This document shows positions 39,181 to 49,524 of a DNA stretch of 64,000 nt, one piece after another (within the stretch, counting starts at the first letter, position 1; the number at the start of each line of letters is the position of its first letter). The DNA is from Alligator mississippiensis (Eukaryota > Chordata > Crocodylia > Alligatoridae), in contig NC_081826.1 in the NCBI RefSeq assembly GCF_030867095.1, positions 42,882,001-42,946,000 on the forward strand, written 5' to 3'. Position numbers and translations under genes: made by a program. The notes beneath the pieces are model-generated. The model saw nothing but the letters and a program-made list of their open reading frames with translations, did not search any database and was not told the DNA's origin.

Positions 39181-39745
39181 TCGAACCAACCTCGCGTTAC
39201 TCGGGTCTGTTGGAAATGTCACTCCCCCGTTCCCAACTCATCCGTTCAGCCCGACCTCGAGTGAAGGCGTTTCCCGCCGCCCGCCCGCCCGCGCTGGGCT
39301 CCGCCACCCCGGGCCGGGCCCGACCCACCCCAGCCACCAGCAGTTTGCTCCTGCTGCGACTCCTCCAGCCCGGCCTGTCCCGGGCTACAGACCGCACAAA
39401 GCGGGGACGCGGAGTCAGCAGCCGGGCTGCTCAGTACGGCCGGGGCTTGGGCACGGGGAGCTGCAGGCCACGGCTCCCCATCGCCGCTGCCCGGCCCGGG
39501 ACCAGAAGGGGAAGGCGAAGGACCGAGCGGGGCTGCCTGAAGGCCGGGAGGGAGAGGAGCCTTTTCCTCCCGAGCGGCTCCCCGGGGCGGGGCGGGGCCT
39601 GAGCCTCGGCCGCCTGGCCACGGGGCGCAGGGCCCGGCAGAGGCAGCCACGGCCACGGCCCCGGGGGCTCCCGACATGGCCGCGGAGCCCGCGCAGGGAC
39701 GGCGCCGCCAGCCAAAGTTTGTCCCGCGCGAGCGACCACACTCAC

Positions 39746-39900
39746 CCGGCCCGGCCCGTCCTGCCGCGCCGCTCCCCGCTCCGCTCCCCGCTCGGGCAGC
39801 CGAGCCGACCCCGCCCCGCCGGGCTCCCACTCTGGGACTGGCTGCAGGCCCCGCCCGGCCGGGCGCAGGGGAGGGGCCGGCGCCATCTTGGGGAGGCTGG
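39746..39900 (-). other. PLEKHF2: Inferred non-coding exon 1 of PLEKHF2
   Basis: Inside the CpG island the minus strand reads AAGATGGCGCC at about 39880-39890, a YY1 site in the orientation typical just downstream of mammalian and reptile start sites, followed about 140 bases later by GCCGG|GTGAGT. The exon is therefore drawn from about 39900 to 39746. The start is approximate and no transcript evidence is available; another donor or start in the island is possible. Confidence 0.4.
39881..39890 (-). promoter_or_regulatory. YY1-type motif (AAGATGGCGCC sense to PLEKHF2)
   Basis: Plus strand reads GGCGCCATCTTGG. The complement matches the AAnATGGCGSC consensus of YY1 and is in gene-sense orientation, as is usual for YY1 sites near start sites. 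Confidence 0.55.
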
Positions 39901-40169
39901 GGCAGGGCCGCCTCCCCGCGCGGCTGCTCTCCCCGGGCGCGGGGAGGCCGTGTCCGCCCGCGGGGCCTTGCCTGTGTGGGGCGCAGCGCGGTTCGCCCGG
40001 CCCGGCCCGGCTGGGGAGATGGCCTGCGGGAGGGTGTCCGGCTCCCTGCAGCCCTACTGGCTGCCTGCGCCTTTATGCACCCCCAGGCCCTCCTGGGCCA
40101 CCTGGCCCTGGCCACGGTACACCTGACCAGGCTGGAGGGAGGGAGGACCCCCCAGGCCTGCAGCGCCAC

Positions 40170-40745
40170 TTTCATAGCTGTAGGGTCGGAGGGGACCTCA
40201 GGAGATCATGGAGTCCGACCCCGGCCTGGGCAGGAAAGCGCGCAGGGCTCACACAACCCCAGCCAGGTGCTTGTGCAGCCTCCTCTTCAAGACCCCCTGA
40301 GCTCTTGGTGAAGCACCACCTCCCTTGGGAGCCCATCACAGATTTTGGCAACCCTCACCATAAAGAATTTTTTCCTGTTGTCTAATCTACATCTGCTCCC
40401 CATCAGTTTGTGGCTGTTGTTCCTAGTAACCCCAAGGGGTGCCTGGGCAAACTTGAGTATCCCCTATTCCTTGCTGCCCCTCCCAGTGAACTTCTAGGCA
40501 GCCACAAGGTCCCCTCTCAGCTGTCTCTTGTGGAGGCTGAAGAGATTCAAGGTCCCACAATCTCTCCTCATAGGATCTTACCTGCAGGCCCCTAACCATA
40601 CCAGTGGCCCTCTGGACCCTCTCAAGGTTATCCGCATCCCTCTTGAAGTGCAGTGTCCAGAACTGGACACAATGCTCCAGCTGCAGCCTGACCAGTGCTG
40701 CACAGAGGGGAAGTATCACCTCGCTTTCCCATCCCTCCTCTGTTC
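40170..40745 (-). mobile_element. CR1 LINE, 3' part, minus strand, next to the CpG island
   Basis: Starts with the complement of a CR1 3' end (TTTCATAGCTGTAGGGTCGG, then AGGGGACCTCAGGAGATCAT). It runs about 575 bases through the C-terminal reverse-transcriptase coding region; in the minus frame [17 protein letters not shown] is recognisable (CR1 consensus-like [17 protein letters not shown]). 5'-truncated. It ends about 40 bases beyond the CpG-dense block and lies upstream of the inferred PLEKHF2 start site. Confidence 0.9.
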
Positions 40746-42065
40746 TCCAGGCAGTGTCCACTGGCTCCTTCAACTAGTTCAGGGGCCTGTAGGCACTGTC
40801 CGGTGTCCTCTGCTCCCTGTCCCCACTGGCTGCACTCGTTTTGAACCTGTGACCCTCACCCCCATCGCTGTTTTGTCTTGGTTGTCCCAAGCGGTCACTG
40901 ACATGTCCTTAGTGGCCATCCTCATTGAGTGGGGGCTTCTAGCTCTGCTCCGTTGGCTGTGTCCCACGTTCTGGAACAGCATAGCATCAAAAGGCCTGCT
41001 GGAGCTGAGCCCCAAGTGCCTGATACGGCCTCAGGGGACGGCTTTGATCACTTCCAATTGCCGAAGAGAAATGGATTATCGTGGGTGAAACTTGCTGGGC
41101 ATCCGTTGCTCACCTCACCCTCTTTCCTCTTTGCTGCATGTCTTATGGCAGCTTCCGTGGCAAGCTCTAGGATTTTGAAAAGGGGTGTGCAGATGGTGAG
41201 GTGCATCATCACATATAACACAATTTTTCTCCAGTTAGAAATAGACTACATTAAGAAATAGCATTATTAAGACACTAGGGGTCTAAGGCTGTATGATTCC
41301 ATTTCTATTAGAAACAAAAACAAATATATCTTAGTTGGAGTGAGTTGAATACAATCTGCAGGGCTGTGGAGAGACCAGAATTGCAGAACAAAGGAGAGCT
41401 TGATTGGTGGAACATGAAGACCATTAAAAAGAAGAGGGCTGGTAACAGCTGGGGATTGAAGAGTTTAGAAAGGATCCGGTAGATTATAATGAGCCATGAA
41501 GTCCATTGACTCCCTCAGCACTGCCTGACTAGAAATACTGCCGCCACTGCCAGGCAGGTGGTTTTAAACTTTGGCTGGAGCAGTAATCAAAGTGGGGTGC
41601 AAGCGCACCAGTGCTCTCCCCCAGATCCTCCCCTGTCAGCTTCTGTTTTGTTAAATGTAAGCATTTGTACTATCTTCCAAGATGTTATGCCCTCATATCC
41701 TCCACAGGATTGCCTTTTAACACATCTTTTGTTTTGCCCATTTTTGACTGAGGTTTCTATGGCATGGTGCCACCCAGAATAGCTTTCCATCTAATGTATG
41801 TGAAGCTCATTCCCTCTCCAATAAAACTTCTAAAGAACCCCTTTTCCTGAGGTAATCAGACTGAGAAGCACTCACATTTTGTGTTGTACTAGCTAGGCCT
41901 TTTGGATTGTAAGATTCTCAGATCCAGGATCTGGTAACTGTACAAGACACTTCATCTATATACATAGTTCTCTAAACTTTTTCCATATAACATGCTGCTC
42001 TCATTTAGGCTGGATCAAGGTGACTGGTCTGGAAAGTAGTTGCACCACCTAGTTACAAAACCATG
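40746..42065. other. Unique DNA, no gene recognised
   Basis: Upstream flank of PLEKHF2. Moderately GC-rich to about 41.2 kb, then AT-rich. Nothing recognised. Confidence 0.4.
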
Positions 42066-42069
42066 ATCT

Positions 42070-42153
42070 TTTACAGTGTGGTGGTTTTGGGTTGGTGGTG
42101 TTGGTGGTTGTTGGTCAGGTGGTGGGTTGGTGGTGTTGGTCAGGTGGTGGGTT
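42070..42153. repeat. G/T-rich minisatellite, ~25-bp unit
   Basis: A 25-base unit built from GGTTGGTGGTGTTGGTCAGG-like words repeats about twice, with a degenerate third copy at the left. The G-rich strand is the plus strand. Confidence 0.7.
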
Positions 42154-42981
42154 GCAACTCCTACAAAAGTGATCAGAAGGTGTTGAAAATTCTGTTATGC
42201 ATCAGAAGTAAGCAGTATCTTGTTCCCCTACTCCTTGCACACCTTTACCATTCAAAACAAGAAGTATTCATCAGAAGAATTATCATTATTATAAATGTTA
42301 TAAACCTTTTACTTTTATAACATGTTTCAGCAGGTCATGAAGATTTTTCACTTTGAGTAAGGGCTTGCCAACCTGAAACAGCTAAGAAACACTGATCTGT
42401 TGTACAGTATCCTGTATACCAAAAATACCACATAAATAATAAAATCCTGTTTCCTAAAGAATAGCCCCATATTTCTAATTTAAATTGCCATTTCAATTTT
42501 GTGAAATATTTTTCAACCTTTATTATTCTAGGGGATGTATTCATTAGCTTCAGGTTTATCATCTATTTGGATAAGTTTAGAACCACACGAATTTTACAAA
42601 GGTATTTGTGTAAGTGATGTGAAATGTCATGGGTCTTAAAATTGCTTTTGTTGCCTGTGAAAAGTTTAGAGATTTGATATTTTTTCCTGTGATACAATGA
42701 TGATATACAAAGGTATGACTTCTGTGTCACAGCCTCCTGACTCATCAGCATGTACAAGTCTGTGCTTGTGAAATAAACTGCACCAACAGTTTGAACCATT
42801 AAGTTTCATTTAACTGTAGTGAGGTTTAAATTATCTAGCTGTCATGTTCAGCTAATTTGAATAGCAAAAGGAAACAGCCCCAAATCCTTAATCTATGGTC
42901 ATTTCAAATTATAAAATCAAATGGAGAGAAGTTAAAAGGGAACGATTAGTCCATTAAAGTTCCTGGTTTCAGTGTTATTAG

Positions 42982-43934
42982 CAGGGATCCTGGTTTTCTC
43001 TGTTTAAAAAAAATCCCAAATTCTCCAATAAAAAACCCCAAGTTCTCTGATAAAAATGTAAAATCTGCATTATTCCACAATTAGGATGAAATTAAATGCC
43101 ACTACACACACACACACACCCTCCCTATGTAGGTACATATAGGTATCAGTTTAACACTATGCTTTATTGATATATTTACAATTTTAGAGCAATTTGGAAG
43201 CCTACCAGTGACTCAGTCATTATAATAAAATTCTAAATACCTGAATATTTTGGTGTTTGATTTTGGATTTTTGATCATGGAAAATCAGAGCTCCACCCCC
43301 TTCATTCATCAGAACACGAGTCCAGCTGCAGCTGTCCCACCTGCTGCTTCGTGGTTCTGAGCAACCCTTATATATGGGTGCCCTGCCATTGCCCATACCA
43401 GTGTCCCTCACTCCCGACCCACAGCTCCCCCAGCCCTGCTAGTGCCCCACCCCACTTCCCCCCAGGCCCCAGTATGGGAAGAAGGGGGTGAGTGTGCAGG
43501 GAAGGCGGGGTGTGGACACAAACAACACATTGTGGGGAAAGAAACAGGGGCAGCAGCATGGAGTTGTGCACCCAACTGCTGCTGGGTGGGCAGGGGGCAC
43601 TTCACCTTGGTGTCCATGGCTGCACAGCGCTCCCTCTCCTTCCGCTTCTCACTGCAGCCCTGTGCCTCACTGTGGGTACAGAAATCTGGGGGACACATTA
43701 TCTGTGCCCTTCCACCTCCGACGCATCACTTGTGCTCCCATCCCACCCCCCACTCCCATAGGCTTACCTGCAGGGAGCTGTAGGAGGTGCTCTCCACCAC
43801 ACTGCCTAACCCTAACCCTACTCCCCCACCCCTTGCAGGCTAAAACTCTGCCAGCCTGCAAGGGAAAACCCAAGGTTTCCCAATTTTGAGAAAATATGCA
43901 TTTTTCCACAGAAAACAGAAAACCCAGATCCCTG
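42982..43934. mobile_element. hAT-type element, group B copy 2
   Basis: Ends CAGGGATCCTGGTTTTCTCT and AACCCAGATCCCTG with flanks GTTATTAG and GCTATTAC (6 of 8). 953 bases. The GC-rich middle (about 43300-43860) includes CAGAAATCTGGGGGACACA and AGGCTTACCTGCAGGGAGCT, which correspond to arm words of the 25298 copy and of the palindromic group. No transposase. Confidence 0.7.
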
Positions 43935-44252
43935 GCTATTACTATTATTCATGTTTACAAAGCCACTGTTCCAAATGTGAATGTGATTTTTTGTTTTTTC
44001 AGGGGATGGGAGGTTAACTTTAGGAATAATTCCTTCCCTGGCCCCAGTGGAACATAACACATAGGACTAAGACCTACATCATCAAATCTAGCATGTTATG
44101 CTGCATGAGGTTTTCTCTGTTTGGGTTCTGTTAGCTACCTGGTCTTGTCATCGTTTTCTTCATGGTCAGAACGTACAAGTGACACAAACTGCTGCCATTC
44201 AGTAGGCTGGAGTACTTTCCATAGAGTACCTAAGTACTTCATGGTCTGGAAC

Positions 44253-44340
44253 AAGGATGGCCAACCTGTTTCATGGGTGCCACAAGTGGCACGGGCAGCC
44301 TCTGTGCATGGCACATGGCACACTGGGGAGGGGGCAGTCG
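44253..44340. mobile_element. Possible hAT end fragment
   Basis: AGGATGGCCAACCTGTTTC followed by GTGCCACAAGTGGCAC resembles the terminal part of GGCCAACC-type hAT elements. Only one end is seen. Confidence 0.35.
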
Positions 44341-44344
44341 GGTA

Positions 44345-45550
44345 GACATCACATTCAGTTTACGAATGTAGTCACCTCCCATTCAGTTTTTTCTGTGGAT
44401 CTTCTCCTTAAAATGTGGGAGTTATTTTTCCACTCCTACTAGTGTCGTTGTTCCTTCCTGAGAATTCTTCAGTTTGGTTATATTAAAAAAAAAGCCTGAA
44501 ACAGAACACAGAACATGTTTACAAGACGTAAACTGTCTTTCAAGTCTAACATCAGACTATGTAAAATGACACCACCTTTCTTAACAGATCAGCTTCCTGC
44601 ATATCTACAGAATCATCTCATTCGGCTTTAGTGCCAGAAATTCAGGGCAAAATCTTTACCTGCTATATATCAGCATAGTTTCAACAGCTTCAGTGGAGCT
44701 ATACCAAGTTACATCAGTTAAGGATCTAGTTCTAAGTTTTTACTTTCTTTTATTTCTGTTAGCAGTACACGAGCCACCATACCTGAGTATGTTCTATACT
44801 CTGCTCGTCTGGATATTAATAGAATGGATTGCTTCTAATTAAGTTCACATATGCAAACTCATTGAAAGGGATACATAGGTGTAGTTGAGGGTCAAATTTG
44901 AACTATAGGAACTGTTGTTGCTGAAGACACTTTACAAGTATGTAACTCAACTTGACTCCCTGGGTAAAATTGTGCCATTAATGAAGTTGAAACTCTTACT
45001 AACTTCAGGTTAAACTTTTATTTTCTGAGGGCAGGATCAGTTCAAAAACAACACTGCAACTTGATCACATTTGCTAAGAAAAAATCACTGAGTGATGATC
45101 ATGGAGTCTTATAATGCCATTTTAAAGGTCACTTTTCAGACAGAACTACCATTTAGTTTATACAGAATGGATCAGTTGTGGCACATATTTTAAATGTCCT
45201 CTTCATATGAGATAAGTGGAGTCTGCAAAAAATCCCTTTAAAAATATAATCACTTTTAAAATATTTCTTCTTCAAATTTTAAGTATCAGTAATATCAGTA
45301 CATATTGTTTTACTAATTTGAAAGTTGTTATTGAACAAAATGAAATTGACATCTTTTAAATGATCACAAAATATTCATCAGGATGTGGGGTATATGGAAA
45401 AACTTACCTACTTCCTTTTTTTCTTGAATTTGTCTAGTAAAAAAACCTGGTATGAAAGTTTAAGTAATTAAAAAATATATATTTAATTTAGGCAAATCAC
45501 TGTGTCCTCCAAAGTGCTAAAATATTTATATTTTTATGTATGTATTTTTG
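44345..45550. other. Intergenic DNA, no feature recognised
   Basis: AT-rich unique sequence without coding potential. Confidence 0.45.
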
Positions 45551-45932
45551 TAGGGCTGTCAAATGATTACAAAAATTAATTGCAATTAATCATGATATTA
45601 AAAAATAGCTGTGATTAGTCACAATTTTAATCATAAGCAGTTAATAATAGAACCCCAATTTATTATAAATATTTTTGGATGTACAGACATGTACACAAAC
45701 CCTAGACAGACCCCAAGACCTGTCCCTCCAACCCTGCCCTCCCATACACTTAGCTGCATCCAGCTGCTGAGTCTGTTCCCAGGGGTGCACAGGCAGGCAT
45801 GTAGCAGAGACAGGAAGGGGTTGCTTTTCCCCCAGCACCAGCAGCAATTAATGCAAGTTAAAAAAAAAATTAACACAAAAACGAATTAACGTGCTAATTG
45901 CATGCGTTAACTGCGATTAATTGACAGACCTA
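45551..45932. mobile_element. DNA transposon with TAGGGCTGTCAA ends
   Basis: The left end TAGGGCTGTCAAATGATTAC and right end TTAATTGACAGACCTA are inverted. Subterminal ATTAATTGCAATTAAT-type and GCGTTAACTGCGATTAA words are typical of an abundant vertebrate non-autonomous family. Flanks are T-rich on both sides (TATTTTTG / ATTTTTTT), so the target duplication is uncertain. 382 bases, non-coding. Confidence 0.68.
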
Positions 45933-45974
45933 ATTTTTTTTTGTAAAATATGTTAGTTACATTAAAATTACCTA

Positions 45975-46045
45975 GATATCAGATTCACCGAAAGAACCTT
46001 GTCTACCTATGTGCTTAGACCAACACAGCTACAATCTACACCTCT
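45975..46045 (-). mobile_element. Short tRNA-like SINE, copy 1
   Basis: The minus strand contains TTGTAGCTGTGTTGGTCTAA, then GCACATAGGTAGACAAGG and TTCTTTCGGTGAATCTGATA. Homologous to the copies at 61299 and 62441. Confidence 0.65.
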
Positions 46046-47170
46046 ATAGACCTAAGCAACTTCGAACTGATGCTAAATCTAAAGTACAGGTTCCAATAGC
46101 CTTATTTTTTATAATGGATAGAACCAAAACTCCAGATCTAAATAGACCAAGTGGGGGCTTCAAAATGAAGTATCTGAGAACATTTGCCCAAAGTTAAGGT
46201 TGCTTTAAATTTGTTCTATTACAAAACCTGATTCAAATGAAGACTTGTGTTTAGGCTGAATGAGCAAAGTTTTTTGCTGAGCCTACTTTCACATACAGGA
46301 TTTATGTTTAAACGTCTTAAATATTTTGAAAGATACAAATAGCACACTTTTGATAGTCTTCAACCAACCACGATGTCACATCAGAATTCAGATCAAGATT
46401 CTGCCTTCCTACTCCAGTGTCTGTACTGTATCTACCCATCATATGAAACAGCAAGTTTTAGGAAAAACCCAACCCACCCCTAAAAGCTAATTCTTTACTC
46501 ATTTTCTGGTAGAAAACTCTTCTGACTAAATTAACAAAAAGGAAGCATTCGTTTTTAATGTAAGGATTAATTGCTGACAAAAACTTGCTTGCAATCCCTA
46601 TACTTATATTTTTGCAGATATTTGCAGCAATTTATGATTAAATACAGTATTCTGTTTTCCTTTAAATTTAAATATGAGGATCACTCACCATAACGATGAA
46701 GCAAAATTATAATTTTCTGTATGGAAGATCACAATACACTTTGTCATAAAAGATCCTCGCTAGCAGCGAGGTCTTCCTTAGAAATAATGTTTGTAACAAG
46801 AATCACATCAACATAAAAACCCAGTCTCTCTCTTCGAGTTAATTCTAGTCATTTGACTAGATATAGGATCTAATTTTCTATCCAAATGACATTCTCCCTC
46901 TGTTTCCCAAGCAGCCATTTTAATTCCTCCAACATTTTTTCTAAAGAGAGGGGAGAATAGAAAGTCAAATGGGAATCAACTCCTTGTTTACTATGGCTAG
47001 GTAGTGCTGCTGAACTTCTGAGTGAATCACAGTGAATTGTGAAAAATCACAGTGAATGTGAGTTTTCTTTGCAAATCTTTATTTTAACTTCGGTTCTCAA
47101 ATTAATCTGTACTGTGTGAACTGGGAATTTGGCGAGCTGAGAAAGTGATGCATCACTTCCTGATAGATAG
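46046..47170. other. Intergenic DNA, no feature recognised
   Basis: AT-rich sequence with no identified repeat or gene. Confidence 0.45.
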
Positions 47171-47174
47171 CTTC

Positions 47175-48372
47175 TAAGAGATAGCCAACATGGCTTCACT
47201 GAGGGTAGATCTTGCCTGACAAACTTCATTTCCTTCTATGACTAGGTGACACATCACCTGGACAAAGGAGAAGAGGTTGATGTCATATATTTAAATCTCA
47301 AAAAAAAGCCTTTGACTTGATCTCCCATGATGTCCTCATGGTAAAATTGGGGAACTGCAGCCTCAACAACCTTAAGGTCCGATGGCTGGGGAACTGGCTC
47401 CGTGATAGTGATAGTCGATGGAACTGAGTCAATGTGGCTTATGGTGACCAGTGGCATCCCCCAGGGCTCAATACTCAGACCAATACTCTTTAATATATTC
47501 ATAAATGATCTGGATTTGGGTGTCAGAAGCAGACTGGCCAAGTTCACAGACAACACCAAATTATGGGGAAGTGAGGTCACTCTTGATGACAGGTTAACAA
47601 TTCAGGTTGACCTGGATAGGCTCGCAAGGTGGGCGGATAAAAACCTAATGACATTCAACACAGAGAAATGCAAGGTGCTCCACCTCAGGAGAAAAAACCC
47701 ACATCATACATATAGACTCGGTGGTGCTACACTCACTAGCACCATGACCAAAAGAGACTTGGGGGTCGTGACTGACCACAAGATGAACATGCACTACCAA
47801 TGCAATGCCACAGCCGGGAAAGCAGATAAAACTCCAGCTTACATCTACTGATACATCTCAAGTAAGACCCAAGAAGTCCTCCTGCTTTACTTGGCCTTGG
47901 TGAAGCCGCAGCTGGAGTACTGCAGCCAGTTCTGGGCTCCACACTTTAGAAGGGATGTGGAGAAGCTTGAGAGAGTCCAGAGGAGAGCCACATGCATGAT
48001 AGAGGTCAAGAGAACAGGCCTTATGAGGAGAGGCTGAGAAGCATGGGACTCTTCAGCCCAGAGAAGCAAAGGCTCACGAGTGACTTGGTGGCAGCCTATA
48101 TCAGGGGTATGCATCAGGAACTGGGAGAACATCTGTTCACCAGGGCACCTCAAGGGAAGACAAGGTCTAATGGTCACAAACTGCTGCAAGACCATTTTAG
48201 ACTGAACATAAGGAAAAACTTTTTTACTGTCCGAGTCTCCAGAGTCTGGAATAGATAAGAAATGCTTGGATGTTTATCTTGCTGAGGTGATCTGAACCTT
48301 GGGCAGGGGGCTGGACCCAATGATTTTACAAGGTCCCTTACAGCTCTAATGTCTATGAAATCTATTAAATCT
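47175..48372 (+). mobile_element. CR1 LINE, 3' ~1.2 kb
   Basis: Covers the C-terminal half of the CR1 reverse transcriptase and the 3' end. At 47402-47851 the frame reads [20 protein letters not shown], then FTDNTKLWG and LMTFNTEKCKVLHLR. The catalytic F/YADD is changed to FTDN, so the copy could not encode an active enzyme. Later frames give RLRSMGLFSPEKQRL and HFRLNIRKNFFTVRVSRVWN. The 3' end GGGGGCTGGACCCAATGAT is followed by TCTATGAAATCTATT repeats. 5'-truncated; the left limit is approximate. Confidence 0.92.
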
Positions 48373-48493
48373 ATACTTTATTAGAAATTAAGCTGGTATG
48401 TTTACATAGATATAAATTATTCAAGGCTGTCTTGGAAAAAAAAAATCTCTCTTATATGTTTTTGTTTTTCCAGGAGTCATAAATGCTTACAAT

Positions 48494-49321
48494 TAGGGGT
48501 GCATCAATAGAGATTTTGGGGGCCAATACCGACAGCTGATTTTTAAGGGGGCATATCGGCTGATACCAATCCAATTTCTGATACAGCTGTGTGTGGCTGA
48601 TAAGTCTGTTGTGCTGAAAGCAGGGTGGGGAGGGAAGGGGTGTGGTGGGGGCAGATCAACACCCCCCGCAGTGAGGGAGGAGTGGGGCTCGGGTAGGCAC
48701 TGCCCAGCCAAGGCGGGGCAGGACAGGGGCAGGACAGAGCCACAGCTTGTTTGGGGGGCATGAGGAGGGGGATGGTGGCTCCCCTCCCCAGCATGCCATT
48801 GGTCTGGGAGTGGCTCATCTGCTCATCTAGCAGTTCCCGTCGCTCGTCTGGGAAGGAATTGGGGGTGCGGGGTGCCCCCGGATCTACACGGGGCAGGGTG
48901 GGGCAGGGCAGGCAAGAAGGTAGGAGCAGCGGCAGGAGCCGCTCATAAACTAGCGGCACGCAACAACGCAGCAGGAGCCGCCCCCCCACCACTCCCTGCG
49001 CCCCCAGACGAACTGTGGCTCCGTCCCACGCCCGCCCCGCCCCAGGTGGGCAACACCTACCCCAGCCCCACTTCTCCCTCACCACGGGGGCCGTTGATCC
49101 TGCCCCCCCACCCTTTTCACCACAACAGATTTACCAGCTGCATGCTGCTATCCACACTGCCAGCTGTGCTTCTTGCTGCCTGCATGCAGCACTGCGGCTG
49201 CACGCAGGCACGGGCATTTATCAGCCAAATTATTGGCCACATCAAGCCGATTTCCAGTGTAATCTATTTTCTTTATATCGGTACCCATCTGATATCGAAC
49301 CAATGGATCAGTGCACCTCTA
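48494..49321. mobile_element. Palindromic hAT-type element, copy 3
   Basis: Ends TAGGGGTGCATCAATAGAGA and ATGGATCAGTGCACCTCTA with a perfect 8-bp duplication CTTACAAT (48486-48493 and 49322-49329); this copy fixes the family as hAT and defines its ends. 828 bases. Arm pairing is visible: GGGGTAGGCACTGCCCAG-like on the left (about 48690) against CCAGGTGGGCAACACCTACC (about 49040-49060) on the right. No transposase. Confidence 0.85.
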
Positions 49322-49524
49322 CTTACAATACAAAGCCAGAAACCATATAAGGTTTGCAAGTGTACAAATGCTATTGATTTTTCACAGTATAAATACGGCT
49401 TTGAAGAGTGTTGTAGAAAACATTAGGGACTCCAGTCAATTTGTTTATCTTTGTGTAGGCTGAATTTTTCTGCAGTGAACAAGAATTTTAATTGTAGTAT
49501 GTACTAGTTTAATGAAAGATGAAA

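Larger units (their letters stand above)
7814..39745 (-). other. PLEKHF2: PLEKHF2 intron 1 (inferred)
   Basis: A single ~31.9-kb intron is inferred between a strong donor (GTGAGT on the minus strand, first base at 39745) in the CpG island and the acceptor at 7814. It holds most of the mobile elements listed below. No other coding exon was recognised in it on either strand. Confidence 0.5.
39120..40130. promoter_or_regulatory. CpG island, inferred PLEKHF2 promoter
   Basis: About 1 kb of strongly GC-rich, CpG-dense sequence in an otherwise AT-rich region, not made of recognisable repeats. It contains tandem GC boxes (GGGGCGGGGC at about 39584-39598), a YY1 motif at 39881-39890, and several further CCGCCC boxes. 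No TATA box is obvious. Placement upstream of a gene whose coding exon lacks its own promoter makes it the likely PLEKHF2 promoter. CpG islands often fire both ways, so a plus-strand non-coding RNA starting here is possible. Confidence 0.75.

Noticed and set aside
39152-40385. Long open frames (up to 324 codons) on both strands in the GC-rich block
   Set aside because: They overlap on both strands in several frames, are Pro/Arg/Ala/Gly-rich, and have no domain. This is the usual effect of a CpG island lacking AT-rich stop codons.
43805-43825. Telomere-like CCCTAACCCTAACCCTA
   Set aside because: Only about three hexamers inside a transposon; too short to be an interstitial telomere.
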